A DNA stretch of 64,000 nucleotides from Candidatus Leucobacter sulfamidivorax (GTDB taxonomy: Bacteria > Actinomycetota > Actinomycetes > Actinomycetales > Microbacteriaceae), in the NCBI GenBank assembly GCA_016771945.1, contig QZLF01000002.1, positions 124,001 to 188,000 of the forward strand, written 5' to 3'. Positions 32,544 through 41,286 of the stretch are shown piece after piece. The notes under the pieces were generated by a model. It was not told where the DNA came from. It did not search any database and saw only the letters and a program-made list of their open reading frames with translations. Each line of letters starts with the position of its first letter. Within the stretch, counting starts at the first letter, position 1. The position numbers were made by a program, and so were the translations under genes.

Positions 32544-33998
32544 ATGATGTCAGAGCAGGGCAATGCGCGGGTGCTCGAGGCGCTCGTCGCGAGCGCGGGC
32601 GATCCCGAACGCATGATTCTCATCTCGGGCGGCACTGTGGTCACGATGGATCCCGATGTACCGGATCTCGTGCGAGGCGATGTGCTGATCCGAGGCCGGC
32701 GGATCGTGGAGATCGGCGCGGATCTCTCCGCGGCGGCGCGCGGCGGCGCCATCGTGGTGGACGCGAGCAATTCGATCGTGATGCCGGGTTTTCACGACAC
32801 GCATCGGCATTGCTGGCAGAACCAGCTGCGCAGGCTGATTCCCGACTGCGACGACAACGCCGCGTACCTGCAGGTCACCCATGAGTGGCTGGGGCACTAC
32901 TACAGGCCCGACGACATCTACGTCGGCAACATGATCTCCGTGCTCGGCGCGCTCGACAGCGGAATCACCACGATGATGGACGTGTTCCACAACCCCCGGA
33001 CTCCCGAGCACTCGGACGCGGCGATCGAGGCCTTCCAGGACACGGGGATTCGAGGCGTTCACGTATCCTGCGGCGTGCTGGCGGGGGAGTGGGATCACAA
33101 TTGGCCAGGCGATCTGCCTCGCATCCGCGATACCTACTTCTCCTCCGACGACCAGCTGCTGACGCTCCGCTTCGGAACGATCGGGGCGGAGTTCGCGGCC
33201 GACTACATCCGCCTCGACAGCGACAAGATCCTGATGGCGCGGGAGCTCGGCATCGACCTCACCTCGGACGGAGTGGTGGGCCCAGCCTGCTCGGCCAGGA
33301 TCAAGAAGTTCGCCAGGGAGGGGTTGCTCGGTCCGCATCTGACCTTCATCCATTGCCTGGACCTCGATGACGAGGCGTGGAAGCTGCTCGCGGATCACGG
33401 CGTGAACGTCTCCATTCCGGCGACATCCGATGCCGTGATCGGCATCTACTCGTCGATCCCCTCCATTCAGCAGGCACTGGATGCGGGTATCCGTCCCAGT
33501 CTCAGCGTCGATGTCGAGGTGTGCCTCACCCCGGATATGTTCACCCAGATGCGCACCGTTCATGCGATGCAACGCGCTTCCGTGTTCAACCGTCGCTACC
33601 TGGGCGAGTCGGATCTGCCGGAGGCGCTGACGGTGAAGGACGTCCTCGAACTGGCGACGGTCTCGGGTGCGCGCGCCAACGGCGTGCTCGACAGGACCGG
33701 CACGCTGACGCCGGGCAAGCAGGCCGATCTCATTCTGCTGGGCGCCGAGGATTTCAATTCGATGCCGCTGAACAATGCGTACGGCACCATCGTCTCCGGT
33801 GCGGACACGAAGAACGTCGAGGCGGTCTTCGTCGCGGGCGAGGTGAAGAAGTTCGAAGGCAAGCTGGTCGGCTGGGATCTGGCGAGCGTCCGTCGCCGAG
33901 TGCACGAGTCCCGTGATCGCATCCTCGCGGACGCCGGCTTCGAGCTGGACGTCTTCAACCAGACGGTCGGCCTGCGCAAGACCTACGGCATGGACTGA
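32544..33998 (+). CDS. Amidohydrolase, paralogue 2, with an altered metal site
   Basis: Encodes 484 residues; the ATG at 32544 (a second ATG follows) has GGAGA upstream. DTHRHCWQ at 85-92 gives the first two His ligands. Where paralogue 1 has VTTHAGVWG this protein has DLTSDGVVG, so the third His is apparently replaced by Asp242. His270 in TFIHCLD and the Asp of LSVDVEVCL remain. The overall plan is that of the TrzA/AtzB/SsnA branch. A changed ligand could mean a different metal, mechanism or substrate. It closes the crotonase-VOC-FAH operon. Confidence 0.84.
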   Translation: MMSEQGNARVLEALVASAGDPERMILISGGTVVTMDPDVPDLVRGDVLIRGRRIVEIGADLSAAARGGAIVVDASNSIVMPGFHDTHRHCWQNQLRRLIPDCDDNAAYLQVTHEWLGHYYRPDDIYVGNMISVLGALDSGITTMMDVFHNPRTPEHSDAAIEAFQDTGIRGVHVSCGVLAGEWDHNWPGDLPRIRDTYFSSDDQLLTLRFGTIGAEFAADYIRLDSDKILMARELGIDLTSDGVVGPACSARIKKFAREGLLGPHLTFIHCLDLDDEAWKLLADHGVNVSIPATSDAVIGIYSSIPSIQQALDAGIRPSLSVDVEVCLTPDMFTQMRTVHAMQRASVFNRRYLGESDLPEALTVKDVLELATVSGARANGVLDRTGTLTPGKQADLILLGAEDFNSMPLNNAYGTIVSGADTKNVEAVFVAGEVKKFEGKLVGWDLASVRRRVHESRDRILADAGFELDVFNQTVGLRKTYGMD

Positions 33999-34015
33999 CC
34001 CGATCGCGGGTCCCC

Positions 34016-34049
34016 ACGGACGCGAGGTCTCCGGAGACCTCACGTCCGT
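34016..34049. terminator. 34-bp palindrome between convergent genes
   Basis: The core GAGGTCTCC-GGAGACCTC is perfect; outer arms ACGGACG and CGTCCGT extend it to 34 bp with one mismatch pair. It lies between the amidohydrolase stop (33998) and the Fe-S protein stop (34049). A strong bidirectional terminator is likely. Confidence 0.75.
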
Positions 34050-34774
34050 CACGTTTCCAGCGCCTCCGGCAGCAGACCGAGGACGTGCGTATACGGTCGT
34101 CCGGTGGCTCGCTCCATGCCCATCTCGCAGGTGCGATTGGATGAGAGATAGGCGTCGTAGGAGCGCTCGCCCACCTCGCGGGCCTCCTCGCGCGTCGCGG
34201 ACTCGGTCAGCTCGGGATGCAGCATCCCGCGATCCCCCGCGTATCCGCAGCAGCCCCAGTCGAGGGGCACCGTCACCTCCTCGGCCAGCTCTCCGGCGAC
34301 CTCGATGAGGTCGTCGGTCGATCCCAGATGCTCGGTCGAGCAGGTCGGATGGAGTACCGCGTTCCTCCGCACCCTCCGATGGGGAGTGAGCCGGAGAAGC
34401 CTCCTCGCAAGCGTCACGGAGTCTTCGAAACGCAGCTTCGCGAACCGGGCCCGGCGCTCCGCATCGAGACGAAGCTCGAGCTCGCGGAGCCCCTGGGTGC
34501 AGCTCGAGGCATCGCAGGTGATCGCGAGCCCGCCCTGCTCCGAGGCCTCCCAGAGCGCGTCGAACGTGCGCCGGGAGATGCTCGTCGCGCCTCCGGAGTA
34601 TCCCTTCGAGAGCCAGGGAGTTCCGCAGCAGAGCGCATCGATTCCGGCCGGGGCGACCAATTCGACGCCCGCACGTTCGCAGAGCAGGCGGAGTCCCCGT
34701 TCAGCGGTCGGACCTTCAGGAGGTGCGAACAACGAGGAGACGCATGCGGTGAACAGCACGATCCGCTCCGTCAT
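34049..34774 (-). CDS. Cys-rich CCG-domain protein, C-terminal part of a split FAD/Fe-S dehydrogenase
   Basis: Encodes 241 residues. Two CCG modules are present: ALCCGTPWLSKG and PLDWGCCGYAGDRG, each with preceding cysteines (FTACVSSLF, LHPTCSTEHLG). They bind Fe-S clusters or hand electrons to quinone in GlpC, LutA and D-lactate dehydrogenases. The ATG overlaps the stop of the upstream FAD protein (ATGA). The two chains together (702 + 241 residues) match the length of single-chain FAD/Fe-S D-2-hydroxyacid dehydrogenases, so this looks like a natural split. Confidence 0.8.
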   Translation of the reverse strand: MTERIVLFTACVSSLFAPPEGPTAERGLRLLCERAGVELVAPAGIDALCCGTPWLSKGYSGGATSISRRTFDALWEASEQGGLAITCDASSCTQGLRELELRLDAERRARFAKLRFEDSVTLARRLLRLTPHRRVRRNAVLHPTCSTEHLGSTDDLIEVAGELAEEVTVPLDWGCCGYAGDRGMLHPELTESATREEAREVGERSYDAYLSSNRTCEMGMERATGRPYTHVLGLLPEALET

Positions 34775-36879
34775 GACTTCCTCTCCCCGCCGTCGCGCGC
34801 ACTGCTCCGTCGTCTTCCGGCACCCGGGAGCTCCGGTCCCGGCATGGGCACGAGATCGGAGAGCCCCAGCGCGCGAATCGGGCGCAGCGCTCCTCGTATG
34901 AGCCATCGCGGGATCACCGGCGCGATTCTCAGGGCGAGACGCGCCATCGCCTCGACGCCGGCCCAGTGCCGAGCGATCACGAGTGCGATGCGCTCGGCGA
35001 GTGGACCGTGCGACTCGATCCTCTGCTGCTTCATCAGGGCGCCGGTGTCGATCTCCACCGGGCAGGCCGTGAGGCACATCGAATCCGCGGCGCAGGTCTG
35101 CACCGCAGCGTATTCGAAGTCGCGGGCGAGTTCCTTCCGCACGCGAGGGCCGGCGACTCGCATCTCGCGCAGCAGCACGATCCGCTGACGAGGCGTGGTC
35201 GTGAGATCGCGCGAGGGGCAGACCGGCTCGCAGAAGCCGCACTCGACGCAGCGATCGGCGGCGCCACCGACATCCGGGGTGCTCTTCAGATTCTTCAGGT
35301 GTTCAAGGGGGTCGTCGCTGATCAGCACCCCGCGGCCCAGCAGATGATCGGGGTCGATGGCGGACCTCAGTTCGCGCATCACCGCGTAGAGCTCCGGGCC
35401 GAACTGGCGCTCCACGAACGGAGCCATCACTCGGCCTGTGCCGTGCTCGGCCTTCAACGTACCTCCGCGCGAGAGCACCAGATCCACCAGCTCCATCGTG
35501 AAGCGCTCGTATCTCGCGATGTCCGCCGAGTCGCCGAGGTCCGCGGTCATGAGGAAGTGCAGATTGCCGTCTTTCGCATGACCGAAGATCACCGCATCGT
35601 CGTACCCGGTGCCGGTGAGCAGACGGCTCAGTTCCTCGACGGCCGTGCTGAGATGCTCCGGAGGGACGGCGACATCCTCCAGCAGCGTCGCGCGGCCCGA
35701 GGGCCTCGCCGCCGCGAGAGCCGGGTAGAGTCCTTTTCGCGTCTTCCAGAGGGCGGCGCGTTCTCGACTGCTCGAAGTGAACCTCGTCGGTGCACTCGTC
35801 GCTGCTCCGGCGAGCACCTCCTCGAGCGATCGGCGGACCGTGTCGCGTTCGCCATTCTCCGCCTCCTGCACTTCGATCAGTACGGCGGCATGACGATCGA
35901 GGTCGATGCCTGCGAGATCCTCCGGCCCGCCGGGAAAGCGCTGAGCCACACCGAGGGATGCGGTGTCCAGGAGTTCGAGCACGCGGGCGCCGGCGGCGCG
36001 GAGCCCCGGAAGGGAATCGGTGGCGTCGATGATGCTCGGGAAGAGCGCGAGAGCCGTGGCTGCCGACGGAAGCAGAGGCACCGTGCGGAGGACGACGTCC
36101 CCGATGAAGCCCAGCGTGCCCTCCGAGCCGACCATGAGGTGCAGCAGGATGTCGATGGGATCATCGTGATCGACGAATGAGTTGACCCCGTATCCCATGG
36201 TGTTCTTGAGTCGATACTGCTCGGCGATGCGAGCGAGGGAGTCCGGGTTCTCGCGCACCCGTTCGCGAAGACGGAGAATCGTGTCGTAGAGCCCGGGCTC
36301 GTTCTGCCGGAACTGCTCATCCGCGTCCGGCGCGTCCGTGCGCAGCACGGTTCCGCTCGGCAGCACCATGGTCAGCGATTCGATCGTCCGGTAGCTGTTC
36401 TGCTCGGTTCCGCAGGCCATGCCCGAGGAATTGTTGGCGATGACGCCTCCGATGGTGCAGGCGCTGTCGCTGGCGGGATCGGGCCCGATCTTGCGTCCGA
36501 AACGGGCGAGGCGCAGATTCACCGCCCTGATGGTCGCGCCGGGCCCGCAGCGGACGCGCAGCCCGTCGTCCAGCACCTCGATGCCGCGAAAGTTTCTGCG
36601 GCTGTCGATGAGGATCCCGTCCCCCACCGACTGGCCGGAGAGGCTCGTGCCCCCGGAACGGAAGGTGATCGGCGTTCGACTGCGCCGGGAGGCGCGGAAC
36701 GCCGTAGCGATGTCGTCGAACGACCGGGCACGCACGACCGCTTGGGGATGCAGCAGATACTGCGAGGCATCGTGGCTCATCGCCGCGCGGTCGAGATAGC
36801 GGGTGAGCAGAACATCGTCGGTGAACGCCCTCCGCAGTTCGGCTTCGAGTGCGGGATCGACCGCGGCGAGTGAGGACAC
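34771..36879 (-). CDS. FAD-binding and 4Fe-4S D-lactate/D-2-hydroxyacid dehydrogenase-like protein
   Basis: Encodes 702 residues. The N-terminal half is a PCMH-type FAD domain (TFRSGGTSLSGQSVGDGILID; GPDPASDSACTIGGVIANNSSG; MVGSEGTLGFIGDVVLR), the middle is the FAD-oxidase C domain (VIFGHAKDGNLHFLM; LKAEHGTGRVMAPFVERQFG). The C-terminal part has two ferredoxin-type clusters (CVECGFCEPVCP; CAADSMCLTACPVEID). It should oxidise a 2-hydroxy acid such as D-lactate or a catabolic hydroxy acid and pass electrons to the CCG partner and the quinone pool. It is convergent with the amidohydrolase operon. Confidence 0.85.
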   Translation of the reverse strand: MSSLAAVDPALEAELRRAFTDDVLLTRYLDRAAMSHDASQYLLHPQAVVRARSFDDIATAFRASRRSRTPITFRSGGTSLSGQSVGDGILIDSRRNFRGIEVLDDGLRVRCGPGATIRAVNLRLARFGRKIGPDPASDSACTIGGVIANNSSGMACGTEQNSYRTIESLTMVLPSGTVLRTDAPDADEQFRQNEPGLYDTILRLRERVRENPDSLARIAEQYRLKNTMGYGVNSFVDHDDPIDILLHLMVGSEGTLGFIGDVVLRTVPLLPSAATALALFPSIIDATDSLPGLRAAGARVLELLDTASLGVAQRFPGGPEDLAGIDLDRHAAVLIEVQEAENGERDTVRRSLEEVLAGAATSAPTRFTSSSRERAALWKTRKGLYPALAAARPSGRATLLEDVAVPPEHLSTAVEELSRLLTGTGYDDAVIFGHAKDGNLHFLMTADLGDSADIARYERFTMELVDLVLSRGGTLKAEHGTGRVMAPFVERQFGPELYAVMRELRSAIDPDHLLGRGVLISDDPLEHLKNLKSTPDVGGAADRCVECGFCEPVCPSRDLTTTPRQRIVLLREMRVAGPRVRKELARDFEYAAVQTCAADSMCLTACPVEIDTGALMKQQRIESHGPLAERIALVIARHWAGVEAMARLALRIAPVIPRWLIRGALRPIRALGLSDLVPMPGPELPGAGRRRSSARDGGERKS

Positions 36880-36953
36880 TTCGAACCGTCCCTTCCGAGT
36901 CCCGAGAGTTCCGCAATCCTCGCAGCGGCGTGAAAATCAGAGCGAAGTCGGAG

Positions 36954-39929
36954 TCAGGCTCGGAGTTCGGAGAGCAGCCTGCGCGTCGCTCCTGCAGGCG
37001 TCGTGGGGATCTCTGCGAGCGCCTCCTCGCACTTGCGATAGAGGGCGATGACGCGATCCTGATCGCCGACCGCCGACGAGATCCGCATAGCGAGACGCCA
37101 GGCGCGCTCCCTGAACGCATCTGCGGCGAGCACCTCGGTCACGAGTTTGTGGGCGAGACGGTAGTCCGCCACCTCGAACGCGGCTTCGGCTGCGATGTGC
37201 TTGGTATCCAGCCTCAACTGGCTCCACCGCTCGCGTTGCTCCTGCGCCCATGCAGAGCGGCCTCCGGCGAGATACGGTTTGTCTTCGGAAGCGTGCAGCG
37301 CGGAGAGAGCGAGCCTCAGCCGTTCCTGTCCGCCGACGTTGGCGAGGCGGCGGAGCCGCACCCGGAGATCCGTGAAATCGCTGCGCAGAGATCCAGCCGC
37401 CCACCAGACCCGGTTCGCATCCACGGCGATGCAGTCCGGGTCCTCCAGCGCCCGGCGGATCTCGTTGACCGCCATGCGCAGATACGCATGTGCGGCCTTC
37501 TCGGTCTTGCTCTCGAAGAGCGCCTCGATGAGTTGATCCCGGGAGGCCGAACCGCCCTCGAGGGCCAGGAACGAGAGCAGCTCGGCGCTCTTCGCGAGTT
37601 TCAGCTCGACGGAGCGGTCATCGAATTCGAGGTGCGCGTCCCCGGTCTCGACGAGGTGGAACTCCCCCCTCCGGAGAACGCCAGGCTGCGTCTCGGTCTG
37701 CAGCACCATCGCTCGGCCGAGATCCTGCCACACGCCGTCCTGATCGAGCTCGAGGTCGAGCCTGCGCGAGAGGACTGAAGGAAAGTCGGTGAGGGCTTGG
37801 ATCAGAGTGTGATGAGAACCCGTCGCCTCTGCCGCGCTCAAGGCCAGATCCGCCGCCTGGTCCGCTGCGGATTCGTTTCCGGCTCGCCATTCGGCTTCGG
37901 ATAGATACACCGCCGCGACCGGGAGGAACATCCATCTCTCGACCGAGGACATGAGGTCGACGGCTGCCCTCAGCCGTCCGACGGCCGTGATCACGTCGCC
38001 GTCGAGCAGGGCGATGAGCCCCCACCAGAGGTCGAGCTGCTCGACGACGCGGACGCGCTGCAACGCCGTCGGCTCTCGCTCGACGGCGCGAAGGGCGGCC
38101 GAGGCCTGTGCGGTGTCCTTGGTGAACCGCAGTGTGAGAGTGGCCTCGGCCAGCAGTGAGAACATGCGGTAGAGCGGAGACTCCGTCTGGCCGAGGCGCT
38201 CGCGGCCCGAGATGAGCTCGGCCCAGGCCTTCTCCGGCTCGCCTGCCTCGGCCATCAGTTCGGAGCGGAACCTGATCGCCGTCCAGCCGTTCTTCGTGAC
38301 CCCGGAGGAGAGGAGCTGCGCGTCCTCGAGACGTCCGAGCCAGGTCAGTGCACTCATCTGGCTGAGACGAACGACGCTCCGAGCGGGCCGACGATGGGAG
38401 AGAATGCGCTGGAACCGCCCGTGGACGAGGTCGCAGCGGGACAGCATGCCCTCGAACTCCTCGGGAACCTCATCGGGCCGATCGCGGTATGTGGTGCCAT
38501 CGTCCATGAGCTCGACACCGATCACGAACCGCATCGCATTGAGACGCGGGTCCGGTCCGGCCTCGTCGAGTGCGTGATACGCGTCATCGAATCGGCCGAC
38601 CAGGAAGTAGCACCAGGCCATGTACCCGTACAGAATGGGATCGAGCTCGGCGGACTCCGAGTCCATGGCCCGAAGCCGGTCCGCGCAGCGCGATCCTCGG
38701 CCGTACTCCTCTCGTTCGAGCGCGACGAGCAGTTCAGCGGAGGTCAGCACCGCCGAGGACTCGATGCGCCAACGTCGGAAGTGCGACAGCCACTCTGCGG
38801 CGAGATCGAAGTCGAGGCGCCCCGTGACCTCGGCGATGACCGTCGACGCGGTCTCCTCGGCCTCGGCGACCTCGCCCACTGCGAGATATTCTCCGACCGC
38901 CTCTTCGAGCCGATTCTCCGAGCGCAGCAGTTCCGCGGCTGCCCTGCGCACCGAGGCCTGCAGGTCATGGTCGAGCAGGCTGAACTGGGAGCGCAGGAAC
39001 TCTCTGAACCGCGGGTGGCAGGTCAGCGAATGGTCGGCTGCTACGTTCAGCGGGAGACCGTATCCCTCGATCTCGGAGATGATCTCTCCCGCGCCTCGGA
39101 TTCCCAGCCGCTCGGCCGCAGTAGCCGTCACGCTGTCCAGCACGCTCGTGAGCGTGAGGAAGCTCTGGATCCGCTCGGGAAGTCTCGCCATGATCTCGCT
39201 GGCGAGGTAGCCGTGCAGCGGGTCGACCTCTCCACCCGTTCCGTGCACGTGCTGCGACGAGCGCCATGCTTCGAACAGCACTCCCGTCACCCACCCTCCG
39301 GTGGCCAGAACCGCTTCTCGGGCATCCGCTGCGCTCGCCGAGCGACGGGCCAGTGCAGACGCAGCCTCTCCGACGGTGAACGCCAGGTCGCGTTCCACGA
39401 CATACCCGGTTTCGAGCGCCTCCCGGTGCGCGACGCTTCCGACGTCCTGCCTGCTGATCAAGACGAAACGGATCCCAGCCGCCGAGTGCTGGATGAAGGC
39501 ATCGAGAGCCGCAAGCGCGGCCGGGGTCGCGCTGAGGCGTTCGAGTTCATCGATGACCACGACCACCTCCTGCTTGCCGATGGCCTCGGCCAGCAGGGCG
39601 AACAGGTCTCGATGGGTGACTTCTACACCTCTGGGCCTCCAGTCCTCGGGCATGTCGATGACCGAGCTGAGGGATGCGGCGAGGTACTCCAGCATGCGAC
39701 CGGGAGCCTGATCGGCATCATCGAGACGGAGCCATGCGATGGGGCGATCGAAGCCGGCGAGTGCTTCCGCGACGGCCGTCGTCTTGCCCGATCCCGCCGA
39801 GGCGACGACGAAGACCACTCGATTGCCCGAGATCCTCGCATGGACCAGGGAGGACACTCTGGGGCGGGCGATCACCGATTCTGCGAGCGCGGGCATGGTG
39901 ATCTTCCCGCGCACCAGATGGTCCGTCAT
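36954..39929 (-). CDS. Large MalT-like ATPase with C-terminal SARP/BTAD activator domain
   Basis: Encodes 991 residues from the ATG at 39929 with GAGGAGG upstream. An N-terminal STAND-type ATPase has Walker A SAGSGKTT near residue 45-52 and VVVVIDELERL as Walker B. The middle is an alpha-helical TPR-like region (residues about 330-740). Near 765-850 a winged-helix domain (HLEFDDRSVELKLAKSAELLSFLALEGG ... AYLRMAVNEIRRAL) is followed by a bacterial transcriptional activator domain to the end. The layout is MalT-like, but with the DNA-binding end of a SARP instead of LuxR. It is divergent from importer 2 and probably activates it in response to a ligand and ATP. Confidence 0.8.
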   Translation of the reverse strand: MTDHLVRGKITMPALAESVIARPRVSSLVHARISGNRVVFVVASAGSGKTTAVAEALAGFDRPIAWLRLDDADQAPGRMLEYLAASLSSVIDMPEDWRPRGVEVTHRDLFALLAEAIGKQEVVVVIDELERLSATPAALAALDAFIQHSAAGIRFVLISRQDVGSVAHREALETGYVVERDLAFTVGEAASALARRSASAADAREAVLATGGWVTGVLFEAWRSSQHVHGTGGEVDPLHGYLASEIMARLPERIQSFLTLTSVLDSVTATAAERLGIRGAGEIISEIEGYGLPLNVAADHSLTCHPRFREFLRSQFSLLDHDLQASVRRAAAELLRSENRLEEAVGEYLAVGEVAEAEETASTVIAEVTGRLDFDLAAEWLSHFRRWRIESSAVLTSAELLVALEREEYGRGSRCADRLRAMDSESAELDPILYGYMAWCYFLVGRFDDAYHALDEAGPDPRLNAMRFVIGVELMDDGTTYRDRPDEVPEEFEGMLSRCDLVHGRFQRILSHRRPARSVVRLSQMSALTWLGRLEDAQLLSSGVTKNGWTAIRFRSELMAEAGEPEKAWAELISGRERLGQTESPLYRMFSLLAEATLTLRFTKDTAQASAALRAVEREPTALQRVRVVEQLDLWWGLIALLDGDVITAVGRLRAAVDLMSSVERWMFLPVAAVYLSEAEWRAGNESAADQAADLALSAAEATGSHHTLIQALTDFPSVLSRRLDLELDQDGVWQDLGRAMVLQTETQPGVLRRGEFHLVETGDAHLEFDDRSVELKLAKSAELLSFLALEGGSASRDQLIEALFESKTEKAAHAYLRMAVNEIRRALEDPDCIAVDANRVWWAAGSLRSDFTDLRVRLRRLANVGGQERLRLALSALHASEDKPYLAGGRSAWAQEQRERWSQLRLDTKHIAAEAAFEVADYRLAHKLVTEVLAADAFRERAWRLAMRISSAVGDQDRVIALYRKCEEALAEIPTTPAGATRRLLSELRA

Positions 39930-40087
39930 CGCTCCTCCTCGAGCACCTCTTCACGGCATACGGGCGACATGCCTACCAACTGTTATAGCCCGGCGATCGG
40001 ATTTCCCGCCTCGGAGATTTCGCAGTTCTTTTCACCGGCTGCCTAGCGTGCAGATTGCCCCGCTGCGACCTGTTTCGGGGAGTCTCA

Positions 40088-40109
40088 TCGGATTCGATCG
40101 CGAATCCGA
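40088..40109. promoter_or_regulatory. Palindrome TCGGATTCG-ATCG-CGAATCCGA before importer 2
   Basis: Perfect 9-bp arms (40088-40096 and 40101-40109) with a 4-bp spacer lie 22 bp before the lipoprotein ATG, between the divergent regulator and transporter genes. The position, close to the start codon, suits an operator or an mRNA hairpin. The remainder of the 39930-40130 gap contains TATAAC on the minus strand (39987-39982) as a possible -10 for the regulator. Confidence 0.55.
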
Positions 40110-40130
40110 CCTCAAGGACGAGGAGTCGAT

Positions 40131-41282
40131 ATGAAACATCAGTCATCCGCGAGACTCGCAAGAGTCTGGAAGGCGGGAATCGTCGCCGCTGCGCTCGTGG
40201 TCTCCGTGTCCGCGTGCGCCACGGGCGGCGACGGTGGCGGCGGAGAGCCGCAGGGCTCGACCACGGGACCGGTGCAGAGCGCTGAGCTGGATGCGCTCTA
40301 CGCGGGCGCGTTCACGGATCCGCCCTCGGAGGGCCCGGTGGCGCAGACGGGCAAGAACGTCTGGTACATCTCCTGCGGCGAGTCCTTCGCGGCATGTTCA
40401 TCGAGCTCGGCCGCTTTCAAGGAAGCCGGAGAGGTGCTCGGGTGGGAGGTCACCGTCTTCGACGGCGCGACCGATCCCGGCACTACCGCCAACGGCATCG
40501 AGCAGGCCATCGCCGCTGGAGCCGACGGCATCGCCATTCTCGCGACCGATTGCAGCCTGATCGCCGGGGCCCTGCAGCAGGCGAAGGATGCCGATATCCC
40601 CGTTGTCAACGCCCAGGGACTCGATTGCGATACCCCGCTGTTCACCGAATCCGTGAGTGTCGCGGGCACCCCCGACTTCTGCGGATTCTATGAGGAATGG
40701 GGTCGGCAGAAGGCCGTGTACGTCGAGGGCGCAGGACTCGGAGAGGCCGTGCTCGATCTCCACGAGACCAGCCAGGAACTGCAGCGCTGCGTGCACGACG
40801 GATTCGTCGAGCGTCTGGCCGAGTGCGAGGATTGCAACATCGTGGCGGATGTCCCGTGGTCGTTCGCGACGATCGGCGACCTGGGGTCGATCGTCTCCTC
40901 GGCACTGCTGGCCAATCCGAGTGCCACTGCGATCAACGTCTCCGCCGACACGCTGATCCCGGCGTTCGTGGGGCCGGCCGTCCAGGAGCAGGGACTCGCC
41001 GGCTCGCTTGCGATCATCGGCGGTGAGGGGTACGACGCGAACCTCGAGCTGATTCGCTCGGGTCTGCAGCCGGTATCGATCGCGTTCTCCTTCCCCTGGA
41101 TCGCCTGGGGGCAGGCTGACGCGCTGAATCGGGTGTTCGCCGACGGGGCCGATGTCGTCCAGCCGGATCAGGGCGGCGGATTCCAGGCGATCGACATCGA
41201 TCACAACCTGCCGGCCGAAGGCGAGTCCTGGGAGCCCCCGGTCGACTTCCGGGCGGCGTACACCCAGATCTGGAAGGGCTGA
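40131..41282 (+). CDS. ABC transporter substrate-binding lipoprotein (RbsB-like), importer 2
   Basis: Encodes 383 residues with AAGGACGAGGAG upstream of the ATG. The signal peptide ends in a lipobox VSAC with Cys29. The mature protein is a type 1 periplasmic-binding fold (NVWYISCGESFAACSSSSAAFKEAG; GIEQAIAAGADGIAILATDCSLIAGALQQAKDADIPVVNAQG). It is related to the receptor of importer 1 but clearly diverged. It is the first gene of a four-gene operon ending with an amidohydrolase, so the ligand may be the substrate of that enzyme. Confidence 0.87.
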   Translation: MKHQSSARLARVWKAGIVAAALVVSVSACATGGDGGGGEPQGSTTGPVQSAELDALYAGAFTDPPSEGPVAQTGKNVWYISCGESFAACSSSSAAFKEAGEVLGWEVTVFDGATDPGTTANGIEQAIAAGADGIAILATDCSLIAGALQQAKDADIPVVNAQGLDCDTPLFTESVSVAGTPDFCGFYEEWGRQKAVYVEGAGLGEAVLDLHETSQELQRCVHDGFVERLAECEDCNIVADVPWSFATIGDLGSIVSSALLANPSATAINVSADTLIPAFVGPAVQEQGLAGSLAIIGGEGYDANLELIRSGLQPVSIAFSFPWIAWGQADALNRVFADGADVVQPDQGGGFQAIDIDHNLPAEGESWEPPVDFRAAYTQIWKG

Positions 41283-41286
41283 ATCG

